The notes under the pieces: generated by a model
Database searches by the model: none
What the model was told of the DNA's origin: nothing
The model's input: only the letters and a program-made list of their open reading frames with translations
Made by a program: the position numbers and the translations under genes
Shown: positions 34,301 through 44,500 of the stretch, one piece after another
How positions within the stretch are numbered: position 1 is the stretch's first letter
How the letters are laid out: each line of letters starts with the position of its first letter
Source: Polytrichum commune
Lineage: Eukaryota; Streptophyta; Polytrichopsida; Polytrichales; Polytrichaceae
Direction of reading: 5' to 3'
Length of the DNA stretch: 64,000 nucleotides
Assembly (NCBI GenBank): GCA_950295325.1
Contig: OX485805.1
Span: forward strand, 58,058,758 to 58,122,757

Positions 34301-35557
34301 GAGTTTCAAAGAAGGTGACCTTTCCAATGACATGCACCTCATTTATTTCACATAGAGTGAAATGTTGACAAAAATCTAATGTCCCACATCAAAAGGTTAC
34401 ATGCATCGCCGCCTGCTTTGCTTCATGCGCTTCGCCCTTTGCAAACCGTACTTTGGTGGGCTTGCCGGCTCTACCCGTCCGCGAGCCCCAACCCCCTTGT
34501 GAGCTTTCGGCTCATGAAAGAGTCCGTTGCCTCTTTGACAACTCATGAGACATGTCTCCCATTCATTTGAGCCTCAAGGTATACATGACTTGGCCTTGGC
34601 TTAAGGCTACTAGCCTTGGCCACAAAGCGACCATCTAATTCTCTGTCCACCACAACAATATGTTTTGGCTCGGTCCGCAAAGCCAACTTTTAACATTTCG
34701 TCCGTGGGACGAATTGGTTTAGTGCCACAAAAGCAATTTCCAATAATTTGTCCACAAAACAAACATGTTTTCCCTTGATAGCACAAAGCCACCTTCCCAC
34801 ACTCCGTATGCGGCACGAACATGAATTGCCTTGGTAGGACAAACCCACCTTCCAACATTCCGTCCGCGGCATGAGTATGATATGCCTTGGAAGCATAAAG
34901 CCACCTTTCAACATTCTGTTAGCGGCACCAACATATTTTGCCTAAATAAAATGAACCAAACAATTTGCACTCATTTCTTTGGGACCAACTTTGGCTAAAG
35001 CCACTTGTGGTGATGCGCCACCAAACTTTTCTTCGGGACCATCGGATTCAATGATCTTGCAAACTTGATGATCCCCACCATGTCCTCAAGAAGCCTTGGG
35101 GACTTAAACAAGGCATCCACCACCCGCTTTTAAAACCCCACCTAAAACGATGCATTTCTTAGAAAGCTCGTCCGTTTTAGGTGTATCCTTCATTTGTGCA
35201 TTTGAATAGCGCACATAGGCCTTAAGAGGCCCCGGGTGCCTCATTAGCACCAAGTTCATTTCAACATCCATACCTTCCAAGCATTTCGAATTGGAATTTC
35301 AATCCAACATTAATGCCCTCCAAGGTTTTGGGTCCTTTCGGTATTCTAGGCCCCAAATGTTTTTTTGAGGTTTGAGGGAGCCCTTTTCAAAGCACTCCTC
35401 CATTTTCCTTACCAAATCCACCCTCATGCCCACCATTCTCATTAGAACCAATGGTATGGTCAAATTCCACTTGCACATGATCCTTGTTCCAATTTGAGCC
35501 TCACAACCTTTTGGAAACCCCGGGCTCACCAACATAACCCGCATTTATGATAGCCAT
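31345..35557 (-). pseudogene. gag-pol remnant of chromovirus element 3
   Basis: Minus-strand reading from ATG at 35557 (MAI...). The minisatellite is at about 34600-34960. A RT-flank block KGLRSFVGLTNYYHHFIHGF lies at about 33780-33870, with the same missing RT core as in elements 1 and 2. Three RNase H-type tandem units follow (33764, 33532 and 33316). Integrase lies at about 31770-32740, with MDLITSLP, WDQDPKFTSAF and GEAERVNG. The chromodomain-like EYLVKWLGYHEKEAVWVAAR block at about 31390-31480 has no stop. Frameshifts and stops occur elsewhere. Confidence 0.8.
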
Positions 35558-35608
35558 GTTTCCCTCAAAGTGCGAGCTCAAAACTTGGAACCCTGCTCTG
35601 ATACCACG

Positions 35609-36583
35609 TGTCGCAACCCTTGCTAGCCCCCCTTGACCATCTTGGTTATTTTGAATTCTAGCAAAGGTTACGAGTGGCTAACCCTTAGCATTCCGCCATG
35701 CTAATGGATAGCTCCTCTTACCCCGGACCAATAGTTCATAGGAGGGAACCAACCCTCCTACTTTGCTTTCGGGACTCACCCCTTAATCGGTAACCCATTT
35801 CCCCAATGTGGACTTCCATCCATGGAAGTCCAATCCTATGTTGATCATCGCGTTGCCGGGGCAACACTACAACAACCCGAACCATACTAGGCAACTATGG
35901 CCTCACAATGGGCCAATGCCCATGGAGGCCGTGCCGTTTGGCCTCGGGTGGGTGAGGCCACACCACCTCACCCATATAAGCCTCTAGGACTTCACGCGGG
36001 GCCCCTACCCCACCGTCAACCAACCTCTTGTCTCTCTACCAAGAGTTGGGGCCAAGTGGACATTTTCCTTTAGCTGCTGGGCCTAGAACCCCCCCAGCAG
36101 CTTCAGACCATCATAACTTCCTTGTATGATGTCTGATCATAACAACCAACCACTCCATCTTCATCTACGCTTCACGTAGATGCGGATGGACTCCTCACTT
36201 GCCCCATTCGGACAAGTATTGAGGACGTTATGCCTGTTTGAACCTTTGCAGTCCCGGGAATCACTCCCAGGCACTGCTGTACCAGGGCGCTGTCCCGGGA
36301 CAGCGCCCCACTCAAATGGCCATAACTCCTAGCTCACACCTCCGATTGAGGTGTTCTTGAGCTTTCTAGAATCACCACGCCATGAGCTACGCATAGCTCA
36401 TGGCCTTACCCTTGTGCCTCCTAGTCTTCGTGGGTGGGAGGCGTTCCCAACGCCCGGGGCCCTCACCCACACTAGGATCACTTGGGCCCTCTCACCAACG
36501 GCGCCACAAGTCCCGGGTGTCACTCCGGGGTCCCCCTTGTGCCCATGGTGTTTCGGCCACTCCTCATGGAGAGGTGCGCGACA
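35609..36583 (-). repeat. 5' LTR of chromovirus element 3 (975 bp)
   Basis: Near-identical to 29551-30525, with TG...CA ends on the minus strand. Confidence 0.92.
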
Positions 36584-36588
36584 CCCCC

Positions 36589-36808
36589 ACCCAAGCAAAT
36601 CTTACGGCGATCTCCGTCCCCGTCGCCGCTCAAGGGCATAAATCGCAAATGCGTCCGGACATCCCCCTCTCGGCCCGGCGGAAGTATTACACCTCAACGG
36701 CGGCTGCGGATGGACGCACGGCCAACGAAGAGTGAAACCCTTCCTATTCCTTTGCGGGACGCCTTGCCCCTCCTTGCCAACTCCGACGGGAACGCCCCCG
36801 GTGACAAG
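36589..36808 (+). pseudogene. Exon block E part 2
   Basis: Rejoins block E part 1 in frame once element 3 and one CCCCC are set aside. It is basic and Ser/Pro-rich (LRRSPSPSPLKG ...) and ends APGDK at the donor AAG/GTGAAC, phase 0. No domain was recognised. Confidence 0.5.
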
Positions 36809-36946
36809 GTGAACCCCCCCCCACCCTTCTCTAAAACATGGTTAACCGCGCATTACAATCATTTTGCACTTAAAAAATGATCGTGTGACACGTTTGGGTC
36901 TTCCTCCCTAAACTAACACATGTGGTCTTGCAATGACGCGTTGCAG
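36809..36946 (+). other. Intron with a decayed P1 palindrome
   Basis: GTGAAC...GCGTTGCAG. A GTTTGGGTC...CCTAAAC remnant is at about 36892-36913. Confidence 0.6.
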
Positions 36947-37264
36947 GTTGCTCCCACCCGTAAACCTATGCGGTCTAGTGCGTCCATCGAGTTCGAGCGT
37001 ATGTACGCCATGACTAGAAATGCGAGACAATCCACTTCATCGTATTCGAATTCTTCGACGTATATTTCGGGCGGCCGACGGACTCCAAAATGTCTTATGG
37101 ATGGCGGTCACCCCAAGAATGGCTATAGTCGCGGGGCGGAGATTTTCAGGAATGTTGAAGCAATGCGAGCAAAAGAAGCCGCAGCAAAAGAAAAAGAGGC
37201 AAAAGAAAAAGAGGCAAAAGAAAAAAAAGCAAAAGAAAAAGAGGCAATCTCCGAGGCTAAATAG
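36947..37264 (+). pseudogene. Exon block F: Lys/Glu-rich C-terminal tail
   Basis: A phase-0 continuation opens VAPTRKPMRSSASIEFERMY. It ends with a charged helical repeat (KEKEAKEKEAKEKKAKEKEA) and a TAG at 37262-37264. The repeat comes from a GCAAAAGAAAAAGAG-type minisatellite. Likely the end of the gene. Confidence 0.55.
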
Positions 37265-37810
37265 GCCATAGTAGGCGTAGGGTTTTGGGCCATAGGCAAC
37301 ATCATTTTGGGTCGCACTATCCAATGTATGTGTGGTGTTAGCATGCTATGCATTTTACATGCCATACTTTGTATGTTTTTTTTGCAATAATATAAGTGTC
37401 ACATGATTTCCCCTTCAATATGGTCCAAGGTTTGGATTGCCCTAACTAAACCATCACAAATATGAGTTTGGAATATTTTGTATGTTATATTATATTGGTT
37501 CACATAGTTCCCCTTCAATATGGTCTAAGGGTTTGGAGTGCCCTACCTAAAACATATTCATACAAGATCTCATATTTTGTGTGCGATAATATGAATGTTT
37601 TAAGATTTCCCCTTCAATTTGGCCTAAGGTTTGGATTGCTCATCCTAAACAATCCCAAATATGAGTTATTAATGGGGTTCTTGTTCTAAATACCCGACAC
37701 AAAGTGTTCGCATCTTACAACTTTCTCCAATATGTGTTCCATTTATCCTTGTTCTTATTTATGTGAATGTCTCAAAATGCCCAAAAAGTCTCAATTTAAC
37801 GAATATAGTG
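37265..37810 (+). other. 3' region with decayed P1 palindromes, ending in a CACTA-type terminus
   Basis: Three GTTTGGAxTGCCCTA.CTAAA-like sequences lie near 37431, 37531 and 37629. Each is spaced like P1 and differs from it mainly by C-to-T and G-to-A changes. The region ends AACGAATATAGTG at 37810, the same terminus as at 45295. AT dinucleotide repeats follow at 37811-37855. Confidence 0.55.
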
Positions 37811-38228
37811 TTATATATACATATATATATATACATATAGACATATAGACATATTTTCGTGCGACCTTGGTAACAACTAAGGTGTGCGACGGATTTATAG
37901 ATTTACAATATGTTGCGTGCACGCAACACATGTTCCATATATAATGCTATTTATATATTGCGTATGGATGAAATGGCATATTGTTAGGTCAAAGTAGGCG
38001 GCGGGAATCCGCTTTTTAAATAGCATCCAAGGGATTTTGAACCATCGGGGGAAAGGTACTTAAAGCTCTTCCCCCCACAGAAGAGCTCTTTTCTGCGGCA
38101 CATCCAAGTGTGCGCTCCACAGACCTGACTGGAACGCGCTCAAACCATTTTCTTGTGCGCCAACCCCACACCTCCCAGGTCCACTACAGACTGCACATAC
38201 CCGTATATACCGCCACAAATACCGGACG
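37811..38228. other. Microsatellite, perfect 18-bp palindrome and unassigned sequence
   Basis: A TA/CATA microsatellite is at 37811-37855. An inverted repeat lies around 37864-37890 (ACCTTGG...CTAAGGT). A perfect palindrome TGTTGCGT-GC-ACGCAACA is at 37911-37928. No gene was found. Confidence 0.6.
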
Positions 38229-39369
38229 TTTACGAACGCACGTTCGTAAACGTGAATTGGTAGCACATGCAGAAGAGGTACATAGAGATGATGTGAATTG
38301 TTTACGAACGTGCGTTCGTAAATTGTTCACAACCGTACTCGACATTGAGTTACTTATAGACAGAACTAGGCACGAAAATTGTGTCGATTATATACGAACG
38401 TACGTTCGTATATCTGCCTTCAAGACCCAGACGCGCATGAGTTCCCGTGTAACCGTTTTCTCCAACGGAACATCTGATGATGGGATATTTACGAACGTGC
38501 GTTCGTAAATATCACCTGGGATTATTTTTCAAGAATCCATAAACATTCCTTAATTTATACACTTCTGTGCATTGGCCACGTTAACAATATGGAAGTTAAA
38601 TACGAACGCTCGTTCGTATTTCTCACTACCATTTATGTCCACAGAGAATTATGTTTTCCAATTTTACGAACGCACGTTCGTAAATACCACCTGTCCACCG
38701 TCCACGCATCCACCAACAGACCTGTTGACGCAAGCATGTGTAGAGGACTACACCGTGTTAATGATAGATACGAACGCTCGTTCGTATCTGTTCAATCACG
38801 ATTTTAGTGATAGATGTCGACTGTCATTTTCCACTGGATATTGAATTTCATGTATCCCTGTAACGTGGCTATAGATATCTCTATTCGGACGTGTCCAATC
38901 ATTTTTGCCTAATAATGTCACGGCTGTAACATACATATGATCGGTCGTATGCATCTGCCCCTATGTTTCAGCTGGAACTTATGAACGATCGTTCGTGTAC
39001 ATAAGCCCTCCATTTCGACTGTAGCTAACGAACGATCGTTCGTAAATTCTCGCCCATCAAATACACGCCCCTCAAATATGATGCTTACTGCATGTGAATA
39101 AAGTGGCATGTATATTTTTGGTGCTCTTATAATATGTCCCATTTAGATTTTATTGTATATTGGGTTGATGTTTTCGTCCTCGCGTTCGTGAATATATGTG
39201 CTTGTGTTGTCCCTTGGTGGTGGAAAACCCTTCCAATGTTTTATTTGCGACTCCACCCAAAGCCCTTCATGGGTAATATATATCGGAATGGGGTTCCGTT
39301 GTGCAGGGACGTCTGAGTCCCGTGTAGGATTTGTATGTCATGGGGATGTTGTCGAACGCACGTTCGTCT
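38229..39369. repeat. P2 palindrome cluster upstream of DUF7869-like copy 2
   Basis: Left arm TTTACGAACG (or TATACG/AATACG variants), two free bases, then the reverse complement. Sites start at 38229 (CA), 38301 (TG), 38391 (TA), 38488 (TG), 38599 (CT), 38663 (CA), 38766 (CT), 38978 (AT, imperfect), 39026 (AT) and 39352 (CA, short arms). The outer bases change in a compensating way (for example AGATACG...CGTATCT), so the symmetry is preserved, not only the sequence. Confidence 0.9.
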
Positions 39370-40726
39370 TCATATGTGAGGTCCCTCAACGGTGTGTCGA
39401 GTGTTGGTTGTGATTTTTCAGCCATATATGTAGGCATATCTCGTATCCACTTTTGTATGCATTGCGGTTGTTGGTGTGTTGGTCATTTATTGGTGGTTTG
39501 TTTAGGTTGGATGGCGATGCACGTTGGATATAGTTCATTGGAGTTGTCCACAAAAGCTTCCTCTTCCGATGGTGACTGTGAACTATCTTCGGCATCGGCG
39601 GGTAATCATGGCATGGCAAATGCCATGGGTGGGTTTGTGGATGCATCCTCCCATGAATCATTTGAAGCGCACGAACAATCTGTACGTTCCGGGGATGACA
39701 ATGATGACATTCCGTTATGTGCCAGTTTCGGTAGGGAGCAATGGGTGGGCCTTGATGTTGTTCTTTTCAACGATGTTGGTGTCCCGGTGGCAGATGGCAT
39801 ATGTAGAAACTCCAATCCCCGTGATTGTGTGGATGCCAACCCCCTTGGTCCCGATGATGTGGGTGTGTGCATCTTGAATTCTTTGCTTCCGCTTGACGTC
39901 CCGGTGACATGGAGATTTTCCTTGCGTCGATGGCCTCTTTGTCGGGTTCTTCATGACGGAGTAAGCTTGTTGGACCATGAGCGGCGCCATAAGCAAACGC
40001 AATTAGCTTTGTTGGCCAAAATACGTTGTGAGCCCAAAAGGGTGCCCACATTTAGTCTTAGACCCTTGAAACGTTAGTTGATGCACTTTGAAGTAGCATG
40101 TTACTTCACAAAAATATAAAAAGAGTGAAATGTTAGTCTTAGAAGTACCATGTTGTAAGAGGCTAGGATGTGAGTTGTTATTGTGTTTTTACCTTCGGAA
40201 GGATTTGAGTGAATGAGGATAGGTAAGGAGAACTTGGATTGAGTAGTTAGTGAGTAGGCTAGTACAAATGGATGGAGACAACCAAAGTGACTCAAGAGGC
40301 AAGTGCATTCGAATTGGGATGAATGGAGGATCACATGGAGCGCACAAGTGGACCACCTCATCATGGCCACTTAATGGGGAAGGCCCAAGGAAGAATGCAA
40401 GGTGGAGGATAAGCAAATTCTCAAAGCACCAATCAAATCACGAGTTAAGCATCGTGGTTTGAATTAAGTGGTGAGCGACGATTTGGGAAAGTAAGGGGAG
40501 AAAGTTATGGCGGCGGAAAGCGAAGGAGGCTAAGTTTGGGTTGAAGCATCCCAAGTTTGGTAAAGTGTGGTAGGTAGAAAGCCAAGGCTAGTTAAATGTT
40601 CGAATTAGGATCCTTGTTGATCATTTGAGGGAGGAAGGCTTAGAAGATAGGATTGGCGCCTACTAAGTAGGAGGAAATCTCAAGGGCTTATCGTGAGCCT
40701 TGAGGGTGCTCACCCCCTCAAGCTTA

Positions 40727-40735
40727 CTATATAAT
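40727..40735 (+). promoter_or_regulatory. TATA-like box of the solo LTR
   Basis: CTATATAAT is followed by a pyrimidine-rich stretch (CCCTCATTCTTCCCTCACTC), as in plant LTR promoters. Inference from sequence only. Confidence 0.4.
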
Positions 40736-41244
40736 CCCTCATTCTTCCCTCACTCATCCTCTCTTTCCTTTGTGCTCCAAGGCACCCCACGAGTTATAAG
40801 TGTGGGTGTGGGAAGCCATATTGGAGCACATGTGTGTGCTTAGTTTTTAGTTTGAGAGCCAAGGCTTGTTAGCCTTGAAGAGGGCTTGACCTCTTGGTAG
40901 AATTAGTGTTGACGTGAAGGATTTTAAAGTTAATTCATGATTCCAATTTGTGGTACTTAAAGTTCATGTTTTGAATACACGTGGTTGCAAGTTCCATGTT
41001 TAAGAGTTGAGCACTTGATGTTGTGATGAGTGCAAAAATATACTTGTGTGGATTAGTTAGTCTTAGTGAAGTTAGGAAATTCTCTCTCCCCCTCTCCTCC
41101 CTAGGATTTTAGGATTTTAGGATTAGAGAAGAATTGTGTGATTAGAAAGGTGTTATTAGTAGAATTAGGGAAATTAGGTAGGAAGATTAGTTAAGGGCTT
41201 GAATAATTAGTGAGGTAGTTGGGGATTACAACTACAAAGTTGTG

Positions 41245-41575
41245 GGTTCATGAAGGAGCTGGGTTTATGAAGGAGCTGGGTTTGTTTAGTTAGAAAGTAA
41301 AGAGCTGGGTTTATGAAGGACCTGGGTTTGTTTAGTTAGAAAGTAAAGAGCTGGGTTTATGAAGGAGCTGGGTTTGTTTAGTTAGAAAGTAAAGAGCTGG
41401 GTTTATGAAGGACCTGGGTTTGTTTAGTTAGAAGCTAAGGAGCTGGGTTCATGAAGGAGCTGGGTTTATGAAGGAGCTGGGTTTGTTTAGTTAGAAGCTA
41501 AGAAGCTGGGTTTATGAAGGAGCTAGGTTTATGTAATTAGAAAGTAAAGAGATGGGTTCATGAAGGAGCTTAGTA
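41245..41575. repeat. Minisatellite inside the solo LTR
   Basis: Repeats of GAGCTGGGTTTATGAAG, alternating with GTTTGTTTAGTTAGAAAGTAAA, give units of about 18 and 56 bp, 5-8 imperfect copies. Confidence 0.8.
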
Positions 41576-44500
41576 GATAGCCTACCTAATTAGCTCATAG
41601 ACAAGTAGTTAGTTACATTATGCTAGTTAGTGTTATGGTGGCTTTCACAAGTAAATGTATTTGAGATTGACTATAGAAAATAGTGTTTTTTTTAAACACT
41701 TGCATCCTCTCTTTAAAAATAAACCACGTGCACAAATTAATGGAGAATGTGGAGCACTCTCGCGATGGCAAGACAAAGGAAGCAAAGACCAAAGGTGCGA
41801 AGGAGAGATTGACATAAGTCACATAAGTATTTCTTAATACTTAAAGGCTTATGTACGGTATGGAGACACCAAGTGAGACCTCTTATAGTAGCGATACGGA
41901 ATACACAAGTGATAGTTCAAGTGGTAGTATAGAGTCAACGGCACGGACTCCATTTAGGAGAGGGATATCCTTAAGGGCTTGTGTAGCTAAAGTGGCCGGA
42001 TGGACGTTAGAAGCAAACAAAGACAAAATAGCACCCGAGCATAAGGAGGTTAAAATAACATAGTTAACTTGTGCATTCTCCACATACGTATTGAAATTGT
42101 ACATTGAGTTGTTAAAAGTGAAATTCCAGTTAAATCCAAGACCACTTGAAGGGTGAACCTTGCACTATGGACTCATCCAAGTCCAAATCCAATACCGCGG
42201 AGGAATGTGAGCCCAAACCCACTACTCGGACTACGGACGCTTAAGGGTGGGGGGTTTGGCCTCACATACGTCCTCGCAAAGGCCTACGCAGATATGATTC
42301 TAACCGTGTGGCTCGTGGAGATAAAGAACGTCGACGGGATCGCATATTGGGAGACGAATCTATCCGTCTTGTGTCCGCCAAGGACTGTTGCGAGAGGAAA
42401 TGTTGCCAATTTTTCCCGCGGGAGAAAATTAAGTCCCTACGTCAAGAGATGTGGCTTGCGGATTTCCGTATGAGATCGGCAAAGAAACTCGAGGTCCACA
42501 GAAATGTCCACATTGACACCCATGGGCATAAGGTGGTCACACTTGAGAATGTGGAAGTGTGTTGTACTGCGTGGTATACTATCCACGTCGTGTCAAAGTC
42601 TGACTTTTATAGGTTTCAAAAGTATTCATCGTTGGGTCGCCGCTCTCGATTTCATGGCAATTTGGGCACAAAGAAACCTAGGGAGGCGACACTCCAAGCC
42701 TCCACGACACTCTCCACCATCATAGTCCCATTGGCCGATGCAATGCCCAACAAGACGAGGACATTGTCGTCAGGGGAGAAAGTTGTTCAAATGGTGTTGC
42801 CCACGGGTACAAAATGGAAGAACATATTAACGGACATCAATGAAGTGGGTCGCATAGCGGGATGTGGGCCCATTTCTTTGTCCAAGTTGAGTGTGATTAA
42901 AAACCAACAGTTTGCCGAATACATTTTGAAGAGACCTGGGGACAAGTTCGCTAGGTGTACGACGTGTGAAAAATACAAAGGTCTTCGAGACGCCCACCCC
43001 ATAGGCACCGAATCCCACACTAGACACCAAGCAAAATATATTGAACATGTCAACAACCAAGAGGCTCACCGTCAAGATTACTACAAGAACCGTGCTCTAT
43101 CCATAATGAGGCCTACAGAGGTTCTAACAATCATCCATGATAAAATGGACCACGCCAAGACCGCATGCCCTTGTTATGCACGCAAAATAAAGGCCACGGA
43201 TGGTCTCTTCAAGTTGCCCGTATCTGTCACAGGTTTGTATTGAATCACAAATAATCTGTATTCAAATTCTCTCAAATTTTACTGGGTGTGTTTGCCAAAT
43301 GTCCAATTTCATACCTCTGTTTGGAGTTGTCGTTGTTATTGTTGTTGTTCAAGCATCGTTTGTTTTTTTCCGCAGGGATGATTACCCACGGCCATGGAGA
43401 CGTAAAGTATGCCCATTATGGGTTGGATTTTTACCCTGGCGATGCTAACCACACAGTGGGTTCATTTGCAAAACTCTTGCGCGATCTGGAGAAGCCGCCG
43501 TTACATTCATCACGTGCACTTTTTGATGGTTGTGGAACGACACCCCTTTACGAAGCAGTGCTTGCGGGGAAGGAGGTTTGTATGTCGTCATTGCCAGAAC
43601 CACCGGGAGAACCTATTTGTGCAAAACCATTGCCTCCAACTCTTCACGTTCAACTTGATAATTGCGCGAAAGACAACAAATGTCGATATATATTTTGTTA
43701 TTGGTCATTGCTCGTGGCGAAAGGAATCTTCAAGGAGGTGTTTGTGTCATTTTTGATGGTGGGATATACACACGACGACATTGATGCATCATTCGGACGG
43801 TGGAGCATGAAGTTGCATGAAGAAGATTTTCCAACCATACCTCTTCTTATGAAATCGTATATGGATTTGGACCATATGCCAGTAATTCCGCACATGATTG
43901 AGGAAGTACCAGATTTCAAGGCCTTCATCAAGTGATACATGTTGAAGGGAGGGGACCGTTTGGTGGGGCATACCAAAACACAACAATTCCGATTCTATAT
44001 AAGGGATGATGGTCTCCCAGCCATGCAATTCAAGCTTTTGTGCACATCTCCTAATTGGGGCCCGGATGATGGTATACTTGTATGGCGTCAAGACAATGAT
44101 GACAAATGTTTGCTCCCGGATGGGGATCCAAAGCCTTGCAAACCCGACCCCATGAGGAATGGGCCGGAAATCATCAAAGGCATATCCGGATTCATTGAAT
44201 ATTGGAAAGAGTTGTGTCAGGAGGACATTACTAGACGTGTTAGAGATACTCATGAACCTTTGATTGCGTATTGGGATCGCATTCGTTCCGCCCTAATGAC
44301 ACTTGGTGGTGACACCCGTACAACTTTAACACAAGGATTTTGGCCACAAAGTCGTTTGACGTTTGTCGAGTCCGACACCATGGTTTTTAGCAATGGAGAC
44401 GTTCGTGAAGAGTTCGCAATGGACGAGCATTACGTTGGCCCTGCCCGCAATCGACCGGCACCGTCGTTTCGTGTAGGTGTTGATTGCCATGAAGGTTATT

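Larger units (their letters stand above)
29551..36583 (-). mobile_element. Ty3/gypsy chromovirus element 3 (7.03 kb, inverted) inserted in exon E
   Basis: LTRs are at 35609-36583 (5') and 29551-30525 (3'), 975 bp each with only a few differences (for example T/C near 30113 versus 36170). The target duplication CCCCC is at 29546-29550 and 36584-36588. The inverted primer-binding site is at 35595-35606. It is in the opposite orientation to element 2, only 832 bp away, and so is an independent insertion into the same gene. Confidence 0.92.
16441..37264 (+). pseudogene. Large ParB-like / methyltransferase-like / FCP1-like gene, disrupted
   Basis: Six coding blocks can be joined at GT-AG junctions: 16441-17774, 18091-19422, 19609-21096, 21590-21844 plus 28724-29281, 29417-29550 plus 36589-36808, and 36947-37264. 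Four of the five junctions are phase 0. The one between the blocks ending 29281 and starting 29417 is unresolved, because a TGA ends the first block. Predicted order: ParB-like GQHS domain, DNA-methyltransferase-like region, acidic and Pro-rich linker, FCP1/NIF-like phosphatase domain, and Lys/Glu-rich tail, about 1,880 codons in all. Lesions: a frameshift near 16670-16690, TAG at 18523, and two chromovirus insertions. A second, older fragment of the same gene (58115-58414) shows that it is multicopy. The N-terminal and FCP1 halves could be two adjacent genes; the matching phase favours one. Confidence 0.55.
12802..37810 (+). mobile_element. Candidate CACTA-ended element carrying the ParB/MTase-like/FCP1 gene
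   Basis: The left end reads CACTATATTC and then, imperfectly, GTAGACTTT..TTGTCTCAA. The right end, read inwards on the minus strand, is CACTATATTCGTTAA followed by GAGACTTTTTGG. The same terminus occurs at 45295 (copy 2) and 59131 (copy 3), where it is followed by a perfect hairpin GAGACTTT-NN-AAAGTCTC. Subterminal regions at both ends contain decayed P1-type palindromes (12875, and 37430-37650). Subtracting two chromoviruses and one hAT leaves about 10 kb. Against this reading, the flanking triplets do not match (TAT versus TTA), so the expected 3-bp CACTA duplication is unproven. The boundaries could instead belong to a larger composite reaching 45295. Confidence 0.4.
40027..42266 (+). mobile_element. 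2.24-kb solo-LTR-like insertion with TSD TACGT
   Basis: The ends are TGTGAGCCC...GGCCTCACA. The 5-bp duplication TACGT is at 40022-40026 and 42267-42271. The insertion separates two halves of the copy 2 frame, which rejoin exactly. The orientation (plus) follows a promoter-like CTATATAAT at 40727 followed by a C/T-rich leader. No second LTR, primer site or pol was found inside, so a long solo LTR is the best reading; the family is unknown. Short open frames inside (for example 41851-42063) are unrecognised. Confidence 0.7.

Noticed and set aside
12802-37810. Ordinary CACTA transposon with TnpD/TnpA
   Set aside because: No TnpD-type transposase motifs were seen, and the 3-bp target duplication does not match, so only a CACTA-ended candidate is claimed.
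37811-39369. Left CACTA end for DUF7869-like copy 2
   Set aside because: Isolated CACTAC words near 38181 and 38623 do not continue into the terminus consensus; the left end remains undefined.
41851-42063. Small Ser/Thr-rich gene
   Set aside because: Lies inside the solo LTR-like insertion and has no recognisable family, splice or promoter context.
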